Positions 36,736 to 49,717 of a stretch of DNA of 64,000 nt are shown here, piece by piece. Source of the DNA: Petrosia ficiformis (taxonomy: Eukaryota > Porifera > Demospongiae > Haplosclerida > Petrosiidae); the NCBI GenBank assembly GCA_947044365.1, contig OX345636.1, forward strand, positions 1,383,501-1,447,500. Direction: 5' to 3'. Both the position numbers and the translations under genes were made by a program. Below the pieces are notes generated by a model, which did no database searches, was not told where the DNA came from, and saw nothing but the letters and a program-made list of their open reading frames with translations. Position 1 is the first letter of the stretch, and each line of letters starts with the position of its first letter.

Positions 36736-36894
36736 ATTCAAAGTGAGAGAGAAGAATACAAGATAGCTGTAGGATGGGAGCCACACCTTAGCGTTATTTG
36801 AAAACTATTGGTTGCTATCGTATCACATGATGACTATCATGTGAACAATTAAGCAATGAATAAATTACACGGGCCAAACATCAGTACGACTATA
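36736..36894 (-). promoter_or_regulatory. Upstream region of the Kelch-ZU5 gene
   Basis: Only about 160 bp of non-satellite sequence lie upstream of the ATG before the 36-bp satellite begins. It is more GC-rich than the introns (ggatgggagccacaccttagcg). Promoter function is inferred from position. Confidence 0.35.
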
Positions 36895-38478
36895 TAGTAG
36901 TAATACTATTGATAGTACTACTAGTAATACTGAATACAGCACTACTGATAGTACTACTAGTAATACTGAATACAGCACTACTGATAGTACTACTAGTAAT
37001 ACTGAATACAGCACTACTGATAGTACTACTAGTAATACTGAATACAGCACTACTGATAGTACTACTAGTAATACTGAATACAGCACTACTGATAGTACTA
37101 CTAGTAATACTGAATACAGCACTACTGATAGTACTACTAGTAATACTGAATACAGCACTACTGATAGTACTACTAGTAATACTGAATACAGCACTACTGA
37201 TAGTACTACTAGTAATACTGAATACAGCACTACTGATAGTACTACTAGTAATACTGAATACAGCACTACTGATAGTACTACTAGTAATACTGAATACAGC
37301 CCTACTGATAGTACTACTAGTAATACTGAATACAGCACTACTGATAGTACTACTAGTAATACTGAATACAGCACTACTGATAGTACTACTAGTAATACTG
37401 AATACAGCACTACTGATAATACTACTAGTAATACTGAATACAGCCCTACTGATAACACTACTAGAAATACTGAATACAGCACTACTGATATTACTACTAG
37501 TAATACAGCACTATTGATATTACTACTAGTAATACTGAATGCAGCACTACTGATAGTACTACTAGTAATAATGAATACAGCACTACTGATAGTACTACTA
37601 GTAATACTGAATACAGCCCTACTGATAACACTACTAGTAATACTGAATACAGCACTACTGATATTACTACTAGTAATACAGCACTATTGATATTACTACT
37701 AGTAATACTGAATACAGCACTAATGATAGTACTACTAGTAATACTGAATACAGCACTACTGATAGTACTACTAGTAATAATGAATACAGCCCTACTGATA
37801 ATACTACTAGTAATACTGAATACAGCACTAATGATAGTACTACTAGTAATACTGAATACAGCACTACTGATAGTACTACTAGTAATAATGAATACAGCCC
37901 TACTGATAATACTACTAGTAATACTGAATACAGCACTAATGATAGTACTACTAGTAATACTGAATACAGCACTACTGATAGTACTACTAGTAATAATGAA
38001 TACAGCCCTACTGATAATACTACTAGTAATACTGAATACAGCATTACTGATATTACTACTAGTAATATAGCACTATTGATATTACTACTAGTAATACTGA
38101 ATACAGCACTACTGATAGTACCACTAGTAATACTGAATACAGCACTACTGATAGTACTACTAGTAATACTGAATACAACACTACTGATAGTACTACTAGT
38201 AATACTGAATACAACACTACTGATAGTACTACTAGTAATACAGAATACAGCACTACTGATAGTACTACTAGTAATACTCAATACAGCACTAATGATAGTA
38301 ATACTGAATACAGCACTACTGATAGTACTACTAGTAATACTGAATACAGCACTACTGATAGTACTTCTAGTAATACTGAACCTTGAATACAGCACTACTT
38401 ATGGTACTACTAGTAATACTGAATATAGCACTACTGATAGTACTACTAGTACTACTGAATACAGTACTACTTATAGTT
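36895..38478. repeat. 36-bp satellite, block 1
   Basis: The consensus unit is agtaatactgaatacagcac followed by tactgatagtactact. About 17 nearly perfect copies come first, then variants with 15- and 24-bp truncated units (gatattactactagtaatacagcactatt). Two forward and two reverse frames have no stop in the consensus, which generates long artificial ORFs. Confidence 0.96.
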
Positions 38479-38596
38479 TTTTTTATTTTATTTTTTAATT
38501 TTTTAATTTTTTAATTTAATTTTATTTTATTTTATTTTTTACTAATAATGAAAGTAATAAGTTAACATAAGAGGACGAGTAAACATATATGATTAT

Positions 38597-40463
38597 TTAA
38601 ATAGTGACCCTGCCCTCATGAAGGGCAAGGTCAATGTCTGAGTCAGGAGAAATAAAACAGTTACGGAAGAGGGACCGCGACCTTCGTAAACACATAATAG
38701 TTGACCTTAGCAAAGAGAAATTTAATTTACATCTGATCCATCTTATTGTGTTACTGTATGGGCGATCATATTTTTCAGATATGATTGAAGCTATTCTTTT
38801 GTATACAGTAGTCGCAATAGGCCCCCCCATTCCACCTGAGGTATTAAAATCTAGTGGGGAAAAACAACCATGCTCAACATCTCTGACTCTTTGTTCATAA
38901 ATTCTTCTTTTCTCACGTTCATGCTTTCGGTAGCAAGTAGCTAGAGGTTGACTGACGTGGGTTTGTGCAAGAGGGTTAAACACTCTAACATCGAAAAATA
39001 CACTTTGACCATGACAGTCCCAAATGCTGGTTGCCGCCACATCAAGACGAGCACCATCTTCGGTGTTGGAAGTCCTATATGATAGAGACTCACCAGACAG
39101 AGGTTGGAGGGTTGGTTCAACTATAACATGGCCTGCACACAGTTGTAAAGAGCCAGCAACATCTAGGATATCAGGACTAACAACAGAGAGGACAGCTTTA
39201 CCAATGATTCTTCAACACGTCTCACCGATACCAATTGGACGAATACCTGGACATTTGTCCAAGGCAATTAGTCTACACGCAACGAAGCCTGATAGACCCA
39301 TTGGGTCCACATAACTGGAACATATGCGTCTTGTGAGTGCTGCAAGTGAATTACAGAGGTCGGAAGAACTGGTCTTGAAAGAGATACAAAGGCGCCTCCA
39401 GGCAGCAGAATCCAAACCAGAAGGGCCAGTAGCACCATATGTCTTTAGGGCAACCTTCTGGATAAGCGAGCCATCGATTTTATCAAACAAAATAAAGTGT
39501 GGGTCGTGGTTGGGTTGAGAAGTTTCTGTCAGAAGAACCGTTGTTGGATCAATAGGAGAAGTGTCTGGATGCTTTTTGTAAAGGTGATCTAATACAGAGC
39601 CTGAAGACGGATTGTCAGGATAGGGATAGGCATCCAAAGAAAGAGGCTTACTAGAGTTACCCTCTGATAAGAGACGAATGGCAGCTTTGACCTTTCCTTC
39701 CATCATTAGGTTGGAGAATGAACGGGCGAGTGTATCATCTTTTCGAGAAGAACAATGAAGAGGTGTAAGATGTTGTTGAATTGTTCGGCCCTCCTCCATA
39801 AGAGTACAAAAGGAACCATCAAGCCATAAAGACATTCCACGTTGCAAATGGACTGTATGTTCTTTAGACTTGGACCGTGCATGAGGTTTTTGTAGTTAAA
39901 GCAGCAGACTCAAGAGATGAGCCCTCAGCATAAGCTGTAAATAATCTTGTCAACTCTCGCACAAACAAATTGCCCGCCCTTCCAGAAGGGACTTTAAAAA
40001 GGTTATGACGCCAGTGGATAGCTTCATCATAACACTCACTGAGGGCAAGGCAGCATTCTCTACCTGTATGGTTACCCCAAAAAAATGATGGAGCTTCCAA
40101 AACCGTGAACTGTGGCAGATTAGGTACAGATGACAGCTGAGAGGAAACATGATCGGAGGAAATACTAATCCAAGTAACTGGATCACTACCTGGATCAGAG
40201 TGGTCACTACCTAAGGAAAAACCATCAGAAACTGGAATTGGACTGGAGAAAACCCCGGTAACAAGGGACTCAGAGGGAGACTTGTGTGTAGATGAAGCAA
40301 CATCATTAGCCACATCATCTGGATCAGAGGTGGTAGAAAGACAAGGGGGACAGATAAGTGAACCAGAATGGCTTTGGTTATAGCAATGGCCAGCACGAAG
40401 AGGAAGACAGTTAATACAGAGATTGTTAGACTTAGAACATGAACAGTTCTTACAAAGACCCTT
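38597..40463 (-). pseudogene. Reverse-transcriptase relic lacking its catalytic core, copy 1
   Basis: The minus strand begins with a Cys-rich segment (KGLCKNCSCSKSNNLCINC, about 40463-40400), continues through MANDVASSTHKSPSE, and shifts frame near 39880. It then reads KPHARSKSKEHTVHLQRG, LARSFSNLMMEGKVKAAIRL, GLDSAAWRRLCISFKTSSSD and GFVACRLIALDKCPGIRPIGI. A TGA at 39212-39214 replaces one codon before RRIIGKA-like sequence. After LQLCAGH the frame jumps straight to the C-terminal block (IWDCHGQSVFFDVRVFNPLA, GCFSPLDFNTSGGMG). I recognise the flanking blocks from a retrotransposon reverse-transcriptase family of sponges and cnidarians, in which the AFN..NR and YADD catalytic region lies exactly where this copy is joined. 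A T-rich tract (38478-38545) follows the stop, like an A-rich 3' tail. Confidence 0.8.
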
Positions 40464-42381
40464 TGAATTACACTACTTATAGTACCACTAGTAATACTGA
40501 AGACAACACTACTTATAGTACAACTAGTAATACTGAAGACAACACTACTTATAGTACCACTAGTAATACTGAATACAGCACTACTGATAGTACTACTAGT
40601 AATAATGAATACAGCCCTACTGATAATACTACTAGTAATACTGAATACAGCACTAATGATAGTACTACTAGTAATACTGAATACAGCACTACTGATAGTA
40701 CTACTAGTAATAATGAATACAGCACTACTGATAGTACTACTAGTAATACTGAATACAGTACTACTGATAGGACGACTATATAGTAGTAATACTATTGATA
40801 GTACTACTAGTAATACTGAATACAGCACTGCTGATAGTACTACTAGTAATACTGAATACAGCACTACTGATAGTACTACTAGTAATACTGAATACAGCAC
40901 TACTGATAGTACTACTAGTAATACTGAATACAGCACTACTGATAGTACTACTAGTAATACAGAATACAGCACTACTGATAGTACTACTAGTAATACTCAA
41001 TACAGCACTAATGATATTACTACTGGTAATAGAGCACTACTGATATTACTACTAGTAATATGGATACAGCACTACTGATATTACTACTAGTAATACAGAA
41101 TATAGCACTACTGATATTACTACTGGTAATACAGCACTACTGATAGTACTACTAGTAATACAGAATACAGCACTACTGATAGTACTACTGAATACAGCAC
41201 TACTGATAGTACTACTAGTAATACTGAATATTGAATAAAGCACTACTGATAGTACTACATATAACACTGAATACATCACTATTGATAGTACTACTAGTAA
41301 TACTGAATACAGCACTACTGATAGTACTACTAGCAATACTAAATACAGCACTACTTATAGTAATACTGAATACAGCACTACTGATAGTACTACTAGAATA
41401 TTGAATAAAGCACTACTGATACTACTACATGTAATATTGAATACAGCCTTACTGATTGTATTACTAGAATGACTGAATACAGCCCTACTGATAGCAATAC
41501 TAAATACAGCACTACTTATAGTAATACTGAATACAGCACTACTGATAGTACTACTAGAATATTGAATAAAGCACTACTGATACTACTACATGTAATATTG
41601 AATACAGCCTTACTGATAGTATTACTAGAATGACTGAATACAGCCCTACTGATAGCAATACTAGTAATACTGAATACAGAACTACTTAGAGTAATACTGA
41701 ATATAGAATAAAGCACTACTGATATTACTACTGAAAACAACACTACTGATAGTACTACTAGTAATACTGAATTTAGCACTACTGATAGTACTACTAGTAA
41801 TGCTGAATACAGCACTACTGATAGTGCTACTAGTAATACTGAATACAGCACTACTGATAGTACTACTAGTAATACTGAATACAACATTACATACAGTACT
41901 ACTAGTAATACTGTATAAAGCACTACTGATATTACTACTAATAATACTGAATATAGCACAACTGATAGTACTTCTAGTGATACTGAATTACCGCTACTGT
42001 TAGTACTACTAGCCCGTCTAGTAATAATGAATACAGCACTACTGATAGTACTACTAGTAATACTGAATACAGCACTACTGATAGGACTACTAGTATTACT
42101 GAATACAGCTCTACTGATAGTAGTACTAGTAATAAGGAATACAGCACGACTGATAGTTCTACTAGTAATAATGAATACAGCACTACTGATACTACTACAA
42201 GTAATACTGAATACAGTACTACTGATAGTACTACTAGTAATACTGAATACAGCACTACTGATAGTACTTCTAGTAATACTGAACCTTGAATACAGCACTA
42301 CTTATGGTACTACTAGTAATACTGAATATAGCACTACTGATAGTACTACTAGTACTACTGAATACAGTACTACTTATAGTT
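40464..42381. repeat. 36-bp satellite, block 2
   Basis: Same family as block 1 but more degenerate, with diverged units and short spacers (gaatattgaataaagcacta). Its right end (42280-42381) is essentially identical to the right end of block 1, because both belong to the duplicated 3.9-kb unit. Confidence 0.95.
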
Positions 42382-42499
42382 TTTTTTATTTTATTTTTTA
42401 ATTTTTTAATTTTTTAATTTAATTTTATTTTATTTTATTTTTTACTAATAATGAAAGTAATAAGTTAACATAAGAGGACGAGTAAACATATATGATTAT

Positions 42500-44365
42500 T
42501 TAAATAGTGACCCTGCCCTCATGAAGGGCAAGGTCAATGTCTGAGTCAGGAGAAATAAAACAGTTACGGAAGAGGGACCGCGACCTTCGTAAACACATAA
42601 TAGTTGACCTTAGCAAAGAGAAATTTAATTTACATCTGATCCATCTTATTGTGTTACTGTATGGGCGATCATATTTTTCAGATATGATTGAAGCTATTCT
42701 TTTGTATACAGTAGTCGCAATAGGCCCCCCCATTCCACCTGAGGTATTAAAATCTAGTGGGGAAAAACAACCATGCTCAACATCTCTGACTCTTTGTTCA
42801 TAAATTCTTCTTTTCTCACGTTCATGCTTTCGGTAGCAAGTAGCTAGAGGTTGACTGACGTGGGTTTGTGCAAGAGGGTTAAACACTCTAACATCGAAAA
42901 ATACACTTTGACCATGACAGTCCCAAATGCTGGTTGCCGCCACATCAAGACGAGCACCATCTTCGGTGTTGGAAGTCCTATATGATAGAGACTCACCAGA
43001 CAGAGGTTGGAGGGTTGGTTCAACTATAACATGGCCTGCACACAGTTGTAAAGAGCCAGCAACATCTAGGATATCAGGACTAACAACAGAGAGGACAGCT
43101 TTACCAATGATTCTTCAACACGTCTCACCGATACCAATTGGACGAATACCTGGACATTTGTCCAAGGCAATTAGTCTACACGCAACGAAGCCTGATAGAC
43201 CCATTGGGTCCACATAACTGGAACATATGCGTCTTGTGAGTGCTGCAAGTGAATTACAGAGGTCGGAAGAACTGGTCTTGAAAGAGATACAAAGGCGCCT
43301 CCAGGCAGCAGAATCCAAACCAGAAGGACCAGTAGCACCATATGTCTTTAAGGCAACCTTCTGGATAAGCGAGCCATCGATTTTATCAAACAAAATAAAG
43401 TGTGGGTCGTGGTTGGGTTGAGAAGTTTCTGTCAGAAGAACCGTTGTTGGATCAATAGGAGAAGTGTCTGGATGCTTTTTGTAAAGGTGATCTAATACAG
43501 AGCCTGAAGACGGATTGTCAGGATAGGGATAGGCATCCAAAGAAAGAGGCTTACTAGAGTTACCTCTGATAAGAGACAAATGGCAGCTTTGACATTTCCT
43601 TCCATCATTAGGTTGGAGAATGAACGGGCGAGTGTATCATCTTTTCGAGAAGAACAATGAAGAGGTGTAAGATGTTGTTGAATTGTTCGGCCCTCCTCCA
43701 TAAGAGTACAAAAGGAACCATCAAGCCATAAAGACATTCCACGTTGCAAATGGACTGTATGTTCTTTAGACTTGGACCGTGCATGAGGTTTTTGTAGTTA
43801 AAGCAGCAGACTCAAGAGATGAGCCCTCAGCATAAGCTGTAAATAATCTTGTCAACTCTCGCACAAACAAATTGCCCGCCCTTCCAGAAGGGACTTTAAA
43901 AAGGTTATGACGCCAGTGGATAGCTTCATCATAACACTCACTGAGGGCAAGGCAGCATTCTCTACCTGTATGGTTACCCCAAAAAAATGATGGAGCTTCC
44001 AAAACCGTGAACTGTGGCAGATTAGGTACAGATGACAGCTGAGAGGAAACATGATCGGAGGAAATACTAATCCTAGTAACTGGATCACTACCTGGATCAG
44101 AGTGGTCACTACCTAAGGAAAAACCATCAGAAACTGGAATTGGACTGGAGAAAACCCCGGTAACAAGGGACTCAGAGGGAGACTTGTGTGTAGATGAAGC
44201 AACATCATTAGCCACATCATCTGGATCAGAGGTGGTAGAAAGACAAGGGGGACAGATAAGTGAACCAGAATGGCTTTGGTTATAGCAATGGCCAGCACGA
44301 AGAGGAAGACAGTTAATACAGAGATTGTTAGACTTAGAACATGAACAGTTCTTACAAAGACCCTT
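42500..44365 (-). pseudogene. Reverse-transcriptase relic, copy 2
   Basis: Nearly identical to copy 1 at an offset of 3902-3903 bp. It shares the Cys-rich start, the first frameshift, the TGA (43115-43117), the internal deletion and the T-rich tract (42381-42448). I counted only about half a dozen differences in 1.9 kb. One is a single-base deletion near 43563 (gttacctctg versus gttaccctctg) that breaks the frame again. Shared lesions show that the copies were duplicated after death, not inserted independently. Confidence 0.8.
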
Positions 44366-45041
44366 TGAATTACACTACTTATAGTACCACTAGTAATACT
44401 GAAGACAATACTACTTATAGTACAACTAGTAATACTGAAGACAACACTACTTATAGTACCACTAGTAATACTGAAGACAACACTACTGATAGTACCATTA
44501 GTAATACTGAAGACATCACTGCTAATAGTACTACTAGTAATAATGAATATTGAATACAGCACTACTGATAGTACTATTAGTAATACTGAATACAGCACTA
44601 CTGACAGTACTACTAGTAATACTGAATACAGCACTACTGATAGTACTACTAGTAATACTGAATACAGTACTACTGATAGGACTAATAGTAACACTGAATA
44701 CAGCACTAGTGATAGTACTACTAGTAATACTGAATACAGCACTACATATAGTACTATTAGTAATATTGAATACAGCACTATTGATAGTATTACTAGTAAT
44801 ACTGAATAAAGCACCACTGATGGTACTACTGAATACAGCACTACTGATAGTACTATTAGTATTACTGTATACAGCTCTACTGATAGTACTGTTAGTAATA
44901 TTGAATACAGCACTACCGATAGTACTACTAGTAATACTGAATACAGCCCTACTGATAGTAGTACTAGTAATACTGAATACAGCCCTACTGATAGTACTAC
45001 TAGTAATACTGAATACAGCACTACTGATGGTACTACTAGTA
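44366..45041. repeat. 36-bp satellite, block 3
   Basis: About 18 degenerate units. The first few read gaagacaacactacttatag-type variants, shared with the start of block 2. Confidence 0.95.
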
Positions 45042-45462
45042 CACTGCAAAAACAAAATAGTTAAAATAACTAATTTATTGGTTATTACAGTTGCAAGGAT
45101 TTAACAATTAATTTGTAAATACATATAATACCATAGATACTTTGTACTAATTATATTCAATAACAACGGAAGCTATATAAATTTAAGGTGCTGTCCACTC
45201 GTATTTCATGTCAAAGATTTGGTATAATTTATACTAAAGTACATGTAATTGTATCTGGACATGAAAAGGATTTGTAAACCTGTAAATACATAATTTAATT
45301 TATATCTTTCAATACTTGGTACACACTATGTCGTAGTAACATACATGCATGTAGCCACAACATCCTCTATGACAACTGACAATCTAAATTTAAACTCATG
45401 CTATTCCTTGCAACTGTACTAACCAATAAAATGGTTATTTTAACGATTTAGTTTTTGCAGTG
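45042..45462. mobile_element. Tc1/mariner-type MITE inside the satellite, 421 bp
   Basis: Terminal inverted repeats of about 60 bp (outer part cactgcaaaaac, inner part ttggtta.tacagttgcaag) are flanked by TA on both sides (45040-45041 and 45463-45464). Satellite sequence resumes immediately at both ends. There is no coding capacity. Ends and TA duplication fit Tc1/mariner. Confidence 0.85.
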
Positions 45463-47225
45463 TAATACTGAATACAGCCCTACTGATAGTACTACTAGTA
45501 ATACTGAATACAGCACTACTGATGGTACTACTAGTAATACTGAATACAGCCTTACTGATAGTACTACTAGTAATACTGAATACAGCACTACATATAGTAC
45601 TATTAGTAATATTGAATACAGCACTATTGATAGTATTACTAGTAATACTGAATAAAGCACCACTGATGGTACTACTGAATACAGCACTACTGATAGTACT
45701 ATTAGTATTACTTTATACAGCTCTACTGATAGTACTATTAGTAATATTGAATACAGTACTACCGATAGTACTACTAGTAATACTGAATACAGCCCTACTG
45801 ATAGTACTACTAGTAATACTGAATACAGCACTACATATAGTACTATTAGTAATATTCAATACAGCACTATTGATAGTATTACTAGTAAAACTGAATAAAG
45901 CACCACTGATGGTACTACTGAATACAGCACTACTGATAGTACTACTAGTAATACTGAATACAGCACTACATATAGTACTATTAGTAATATTCAATACAGC
46001 ACTATTGATAGTATTACTAGTAAAACTGAATAAAGCACCACTGATGGTACTACTGAATACAGCACTACTGATAGTACTACTAGTAATACTGAATACAGCA
46101 CTACATATAGTACTATTAGTAATATTCAATACAGCACTATTGATAGTATTACTAGTAAAACTGAATAAAGCACCACTGATGGTACTACTGAATACAGCAC
46201 TACTGATAGTACTACTAGTAATACTGAATACAGCCCTACTGATAGTACTACTAGTAATACTGAATACAGCACTACTGATGGTACTACTAGCAATACTGAA
46301 TACAGCCCTACTGATAGTACTACTATTAATACTGAATACACCCCTACTGATAGTACTACTAGTAATATTGAATACAGCTCTACTTATAGTATTACTGGTA
46401 ATACTGAATAAAGCACCACTGATAGTATTACTGAATACAGCACTACTGATAGTACCACTAGTAATACTGAATACAACACTACTGATGTTACTACTAGTAA
46501 TACTGTATATTTAATATAGCACTGCTGATAGTACTACTAGTAATACTGAATACAGAACTACTGATTGTACTGCTAGGAATAATGAATATTGAATACAGCC
46601 CTACTGATAGTACTATTAGTAATACTGTATACAGAGAACTACTGATTGTACTGCTAGGAATAATGAATATTGAATACAGCCCTACTGATAGTACTATTAG
46701 TAATACTGTATACAGCTCTACTGATAGTACTATTAGTAATATTGAATACAGCACTACCGATAGTACTACTAGTAATACTGAATACAGCACTACATATAGT
46801 ACTATTAGTAATATTGAATACAGCACTATTGATAGTATTACTAGTAATACTGAATAAAGCACCACTGATGGTACTACTGAATACAGCACTACTGATAGTA
46901 CTACTAGTAATACTGAATACAGCCCTACTGATAGTACTACTAGTAATACAGAATACAGCACTACTGATAGTACTACTAGTAATACTGAATACAGCCCTAC
47001 TGATAGTACTACTAGTAATACTGAATACAGCCCTACTGATAGTACTACCAGTAATACTGAATACAGCACTACATATAGTACTATTAGTAATATTGAATAC
47101 AGCACTATTGATAGTAATACTAGTAATACTGAATACAGAACTACTGATAGTCCTGCTAGTAATAATGAATATTGAATACAGCACTACTGATAGTACTACT
47201 AGTAATACTGAATAGCACTACTGAT
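45463..47225. repeat. 36-bp satellite, block 4, with higher-order structure
   Basis: Degenerate 36-bp units are organised into longer repeats: the segment tactattagtaatattcaat to ggtactactgaatacagcac recurs three times in 45830-46200 at about 120-bp spacing, and a gaactactgattgtactgct variant is duplicated near 46555 and 46625. Confidence 0.93.
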
Positions 47226-47920
47226 ACTGTAAAAAGTGAAGTGTTTCATGTGCACTAAATGTGGTGTTCAAGCTTTGTCTCAATTCAACTGCAAATTTGG
47301 TGTACGCAGTACACTTTGTGATAATGTCTTCAAAAGACTCTGCTGTAAAATGTGTTTTAGGCACCCAAAGTACAGAGTACCAGATTTTCCTAAATGATAC
47401 TAAAAGTACATTTACATGAAATAAAATGATAAATATTATATAAAATAAACTCAAAGAAAATGAAATAAACCTAGTGCATGTATATATTACATGCATAATA
47501 GAGAAACTCTAATTCAATATGAAAAATAAACAATAATATAATACTAAATAATCAATATGCTTGTGCATACATAGATAATTACTCTAACTAAAAGCTAGCT
47601 GGTATATAGAAGAAATATCATCTTGTTAAACAATGCAGTGAAGACAAAAAAAGCTGCACTGAAGGTGATACTTTCCCATCTACTTTGGGCAGTATTGCCA
47701 CTTCCAAAAAGGAATAAAAATTGTTACACCCAAATGTTGTAACAAAAGAGCACACAAATTAAAATAAAAGTTACATTATCCAAAGAAAACTCAGTCACTA
47801 CCTGACAATCTACACAGAGAAAGATCTGACCATTACACTCTACACAAGTATACAAGGCTGGAGTTGCTCCTTTTCCTTAATGAAGCTTTCGATGTCAATA
47901 TTAGAGGTTGCCTGTATAAA
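47218..47920 (-). pseudogene. Scattered exon-like fragments, family unknown
   Basis: The minus strand 47400-47222 reads FRKIWYSVLWVPKTHFTAES and ITKCTAYTKFAVELRQSLNT to a stop beside the satellite, preceded by a plausible acceptor. Another fragment at about 47885-47808 reads ATPALYTCVECNGQIFLCVD, with two CxxC pairs and a GT donor. I could not join them in phase into one gene, so they may be decayed exons. Confidence 0.3.
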
Positions 47921-47989
47921 GAAAAAAAATTATTAATGAATAAGTATAAGGTACACTAAATTCAAAGACATTGAATATGCAGAGTTGCA

Positions 47990-48535
47990 GACACTACATA
48001 ACGACAATTAAAGCCCAACATATCAGACTGACATTACACAATGACAAAGCCCAATATATCAGACTGACATTACATAACGACAAAGCCCAACATATCAGAC
48101 TGACATTACATAATGACAAAGCCCAACATATCAGACTGACATTACATAGTGACAAAGCCCAATATATCAGACTGACATTACATAGTGACAAAGCCCAACA
48201 TATCAGACTGACATTACAACAAAGCCCAACATATCAGACTGACATTACATAATGACGAAGCCCAACATATCAGACTGACATTACATAATGACGAAGCCCA
48301 ACATATCAGACTGACATTTCTTATAAGCCCAACATATCAGACTGACATTACAACAAAGCCCAACATATCAGACTGACATTACAACAAAGCCCAACATATC
48401 AGACTGACATTACATAATGACAAATCCCAACATATCAGACTGACATTACATAATGACAAAGCCCAACATATCAGACTGACATTACATAATGACAAAGCCC
48501 AACATATCAGACTGACATTTCTTATAAGTCCAACT
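47990..48535. repeat. Second, unrelated 36-bp tandem array
   Basis: The unit is agcccaacatatcagactgac followed by attacataatgacaa, 36 bp, in about 15 copies; several copies are shortened to 31 bp (attacaacaa) and two carry a tttcttataag variant. It has no similarity to the agtaatactgaa satellite next door. Confidence 0.93.
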
Positions 48536-48600
48536 TATAAGATACAAATCTGTGTGAGATGACTGACATCTACTATTAATTAATGCTAACATTCATTTAC

Positions 48601-48690
48601 CTTAATGAAACAGATAATCTTTTCATGGTAAGACTTGGTCCTTGCATCTGGAAGCGTCGGGTTGTCAGTATTTATTTAACACAAATGCAA
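48601..48690 (-). other. Possible exon
   Basis: The minus strand reads TDNPTLPDARTKSYHEKIIC and FIK directly before a GTAAAT donor at 48600. No partner exon in phase was found. Confidence 0.2.
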
Positions 48691-49111
48691 AACTTGAGTG
48701 GTCACTACTCAATTTGGTTTGACTAATACACAGGTACAACATCAAACATAGTTTAGCTATTGTGTTATTATTTCATACTTTGTTCATTGGTAACTGAAGC
48801 ATTAGGAGCTGTAATCCATGTTCTTTTACAAGAATTATAATATGGCCTATAGTGTTTTGTCCAAGGATTTTTTTGATAATCCCTCACCACAGTGAGCACA
48901 GAGTTTTAGCTGGGGCCTTGATTTCAGTGGTGCAAATATTTCTGCACTTTCAACTTTTTCCACCAACAGTGAACGATGTTTTCCTGATTGTGCAGAAGAC
49001 AGGAGAAATTCCTAGTTCTTTTATACATTATTAAACTACTAAACCACACCTCGATGTGACTTTTAATTATTAATTTAATATTGAGTTTTGGCGCTTAATT
49101 GTGTCTTCTAC

Positions 49112-49717
49112 ATGGCCTTGGTAGCTGATACTTTTGAGAGTAGTGACAACGGAAGTGACGGACATTCAGATAACAGTATACTGATAATGTTAAAAAGAAA
49201 AGAAACTCGAAGGATATCTATGCCTTCATTAAAAAGATCATTAGACCTTATTTCTACTGCTATGAAGACTACGAAGAGCTCAGCTGCTAGGTACGTTAAA
49301 CCTAGGAAAATAACTCCCTGTAATGTTCTCAAAGAGAAGAATGTGACTACAGCTAGTAGTACTGCTGGCAAGATTATTAATGGTAAAGAAAATGTAATAC
49401 CTGAGGCACAGAGCTTACCAATAACATTCGCTGGTCAAACCCGTTCGGCAACCAGTGATTTAGGAACTCTCACTCTTCCAACACTCAAACAAACCCAGCA
49501 TAGGTCTATCAACACTAATATTGAGAATAGGCAGGAGGACTTGAATCTTAGCAATCAGCTATTGAAAAAAATAATTTCAAGAACGGACAGGCTGAAAAAG
49601 CGAATAATGGCTATAGAGGAGAAGTTAAATAGTAAACTGTCTGACAATAGTAGTACCACTACAGATCTAGACTCAAAATTAATAGTGGACGAAAAAAGAG
49701 CATACCAAATGCAATAA
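49112..49717 (+). CDS. Basic, Ser/Thr-rich coiled-coil protein, 201 aa
   Basis: One open frame from ATG 49112 to TAA 49717. It opens with an acidic Ser/Asp stretch (DTFESSDNGSDGHSDNS), continues basic and Ser/Thr-rich, and ends with a coiled coil (QLLKKIISRTDRLKKRIMAI). No known domain is recognised. The layout (low-complexity N-terminus then a short coiled coil) resembles exon 1 of the 331-aa transposon companion protein. With exon-like pieces at 50165-50263 and 55595-55890 it may be the first exon of an old relative of that gene, split by later insertions. That link is inference. Confidence 0.5.
   Translation: MALVADTFESSDNGSDGHSDNSILIMLKRKETRRISMPSLKRSLDLISTAMKTTKSSAARYVKPRKITPCNVLKEKNVTTASSTAGKIINGKENVIPEAQSLPITFAGQTRSATSDLGTLTLPTLKQTQHRSINTNIENRQEDLNLSNQLLKKIISRTDRLKKRIMAIEEKLNSKLSDNSSTTTDLDSKLIVDEKRAYQMQ

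Noticed and set aside
38634..39518. Plus-strand ORFs opposite the reverse-transcriptase relic (also 42537-43421)
   Set aside because: They are shadows of the minus-strand coding sequence; all recognisable motifs are on the minus strand.
36865..47215. Long hydrophobic (LLVVLSVVLYS) and Ser/Thr (STTSNTEY) ORFs as genes
   Set aside because: They are products of the 36-bp satellite. Opposite-strand and alternative frames are equally open, and starts and ends follow satellite errors. Kept only as a question about the Ser/Thr frame.
47990..48535. CRISPR array or coding repeat at 48 kb
   Set aside because: The repeat is head-to-tail without spacers; forward and reverse frames (QHIRLTLHNDKA, CNVSLIYWALSL) are periodic by-products.
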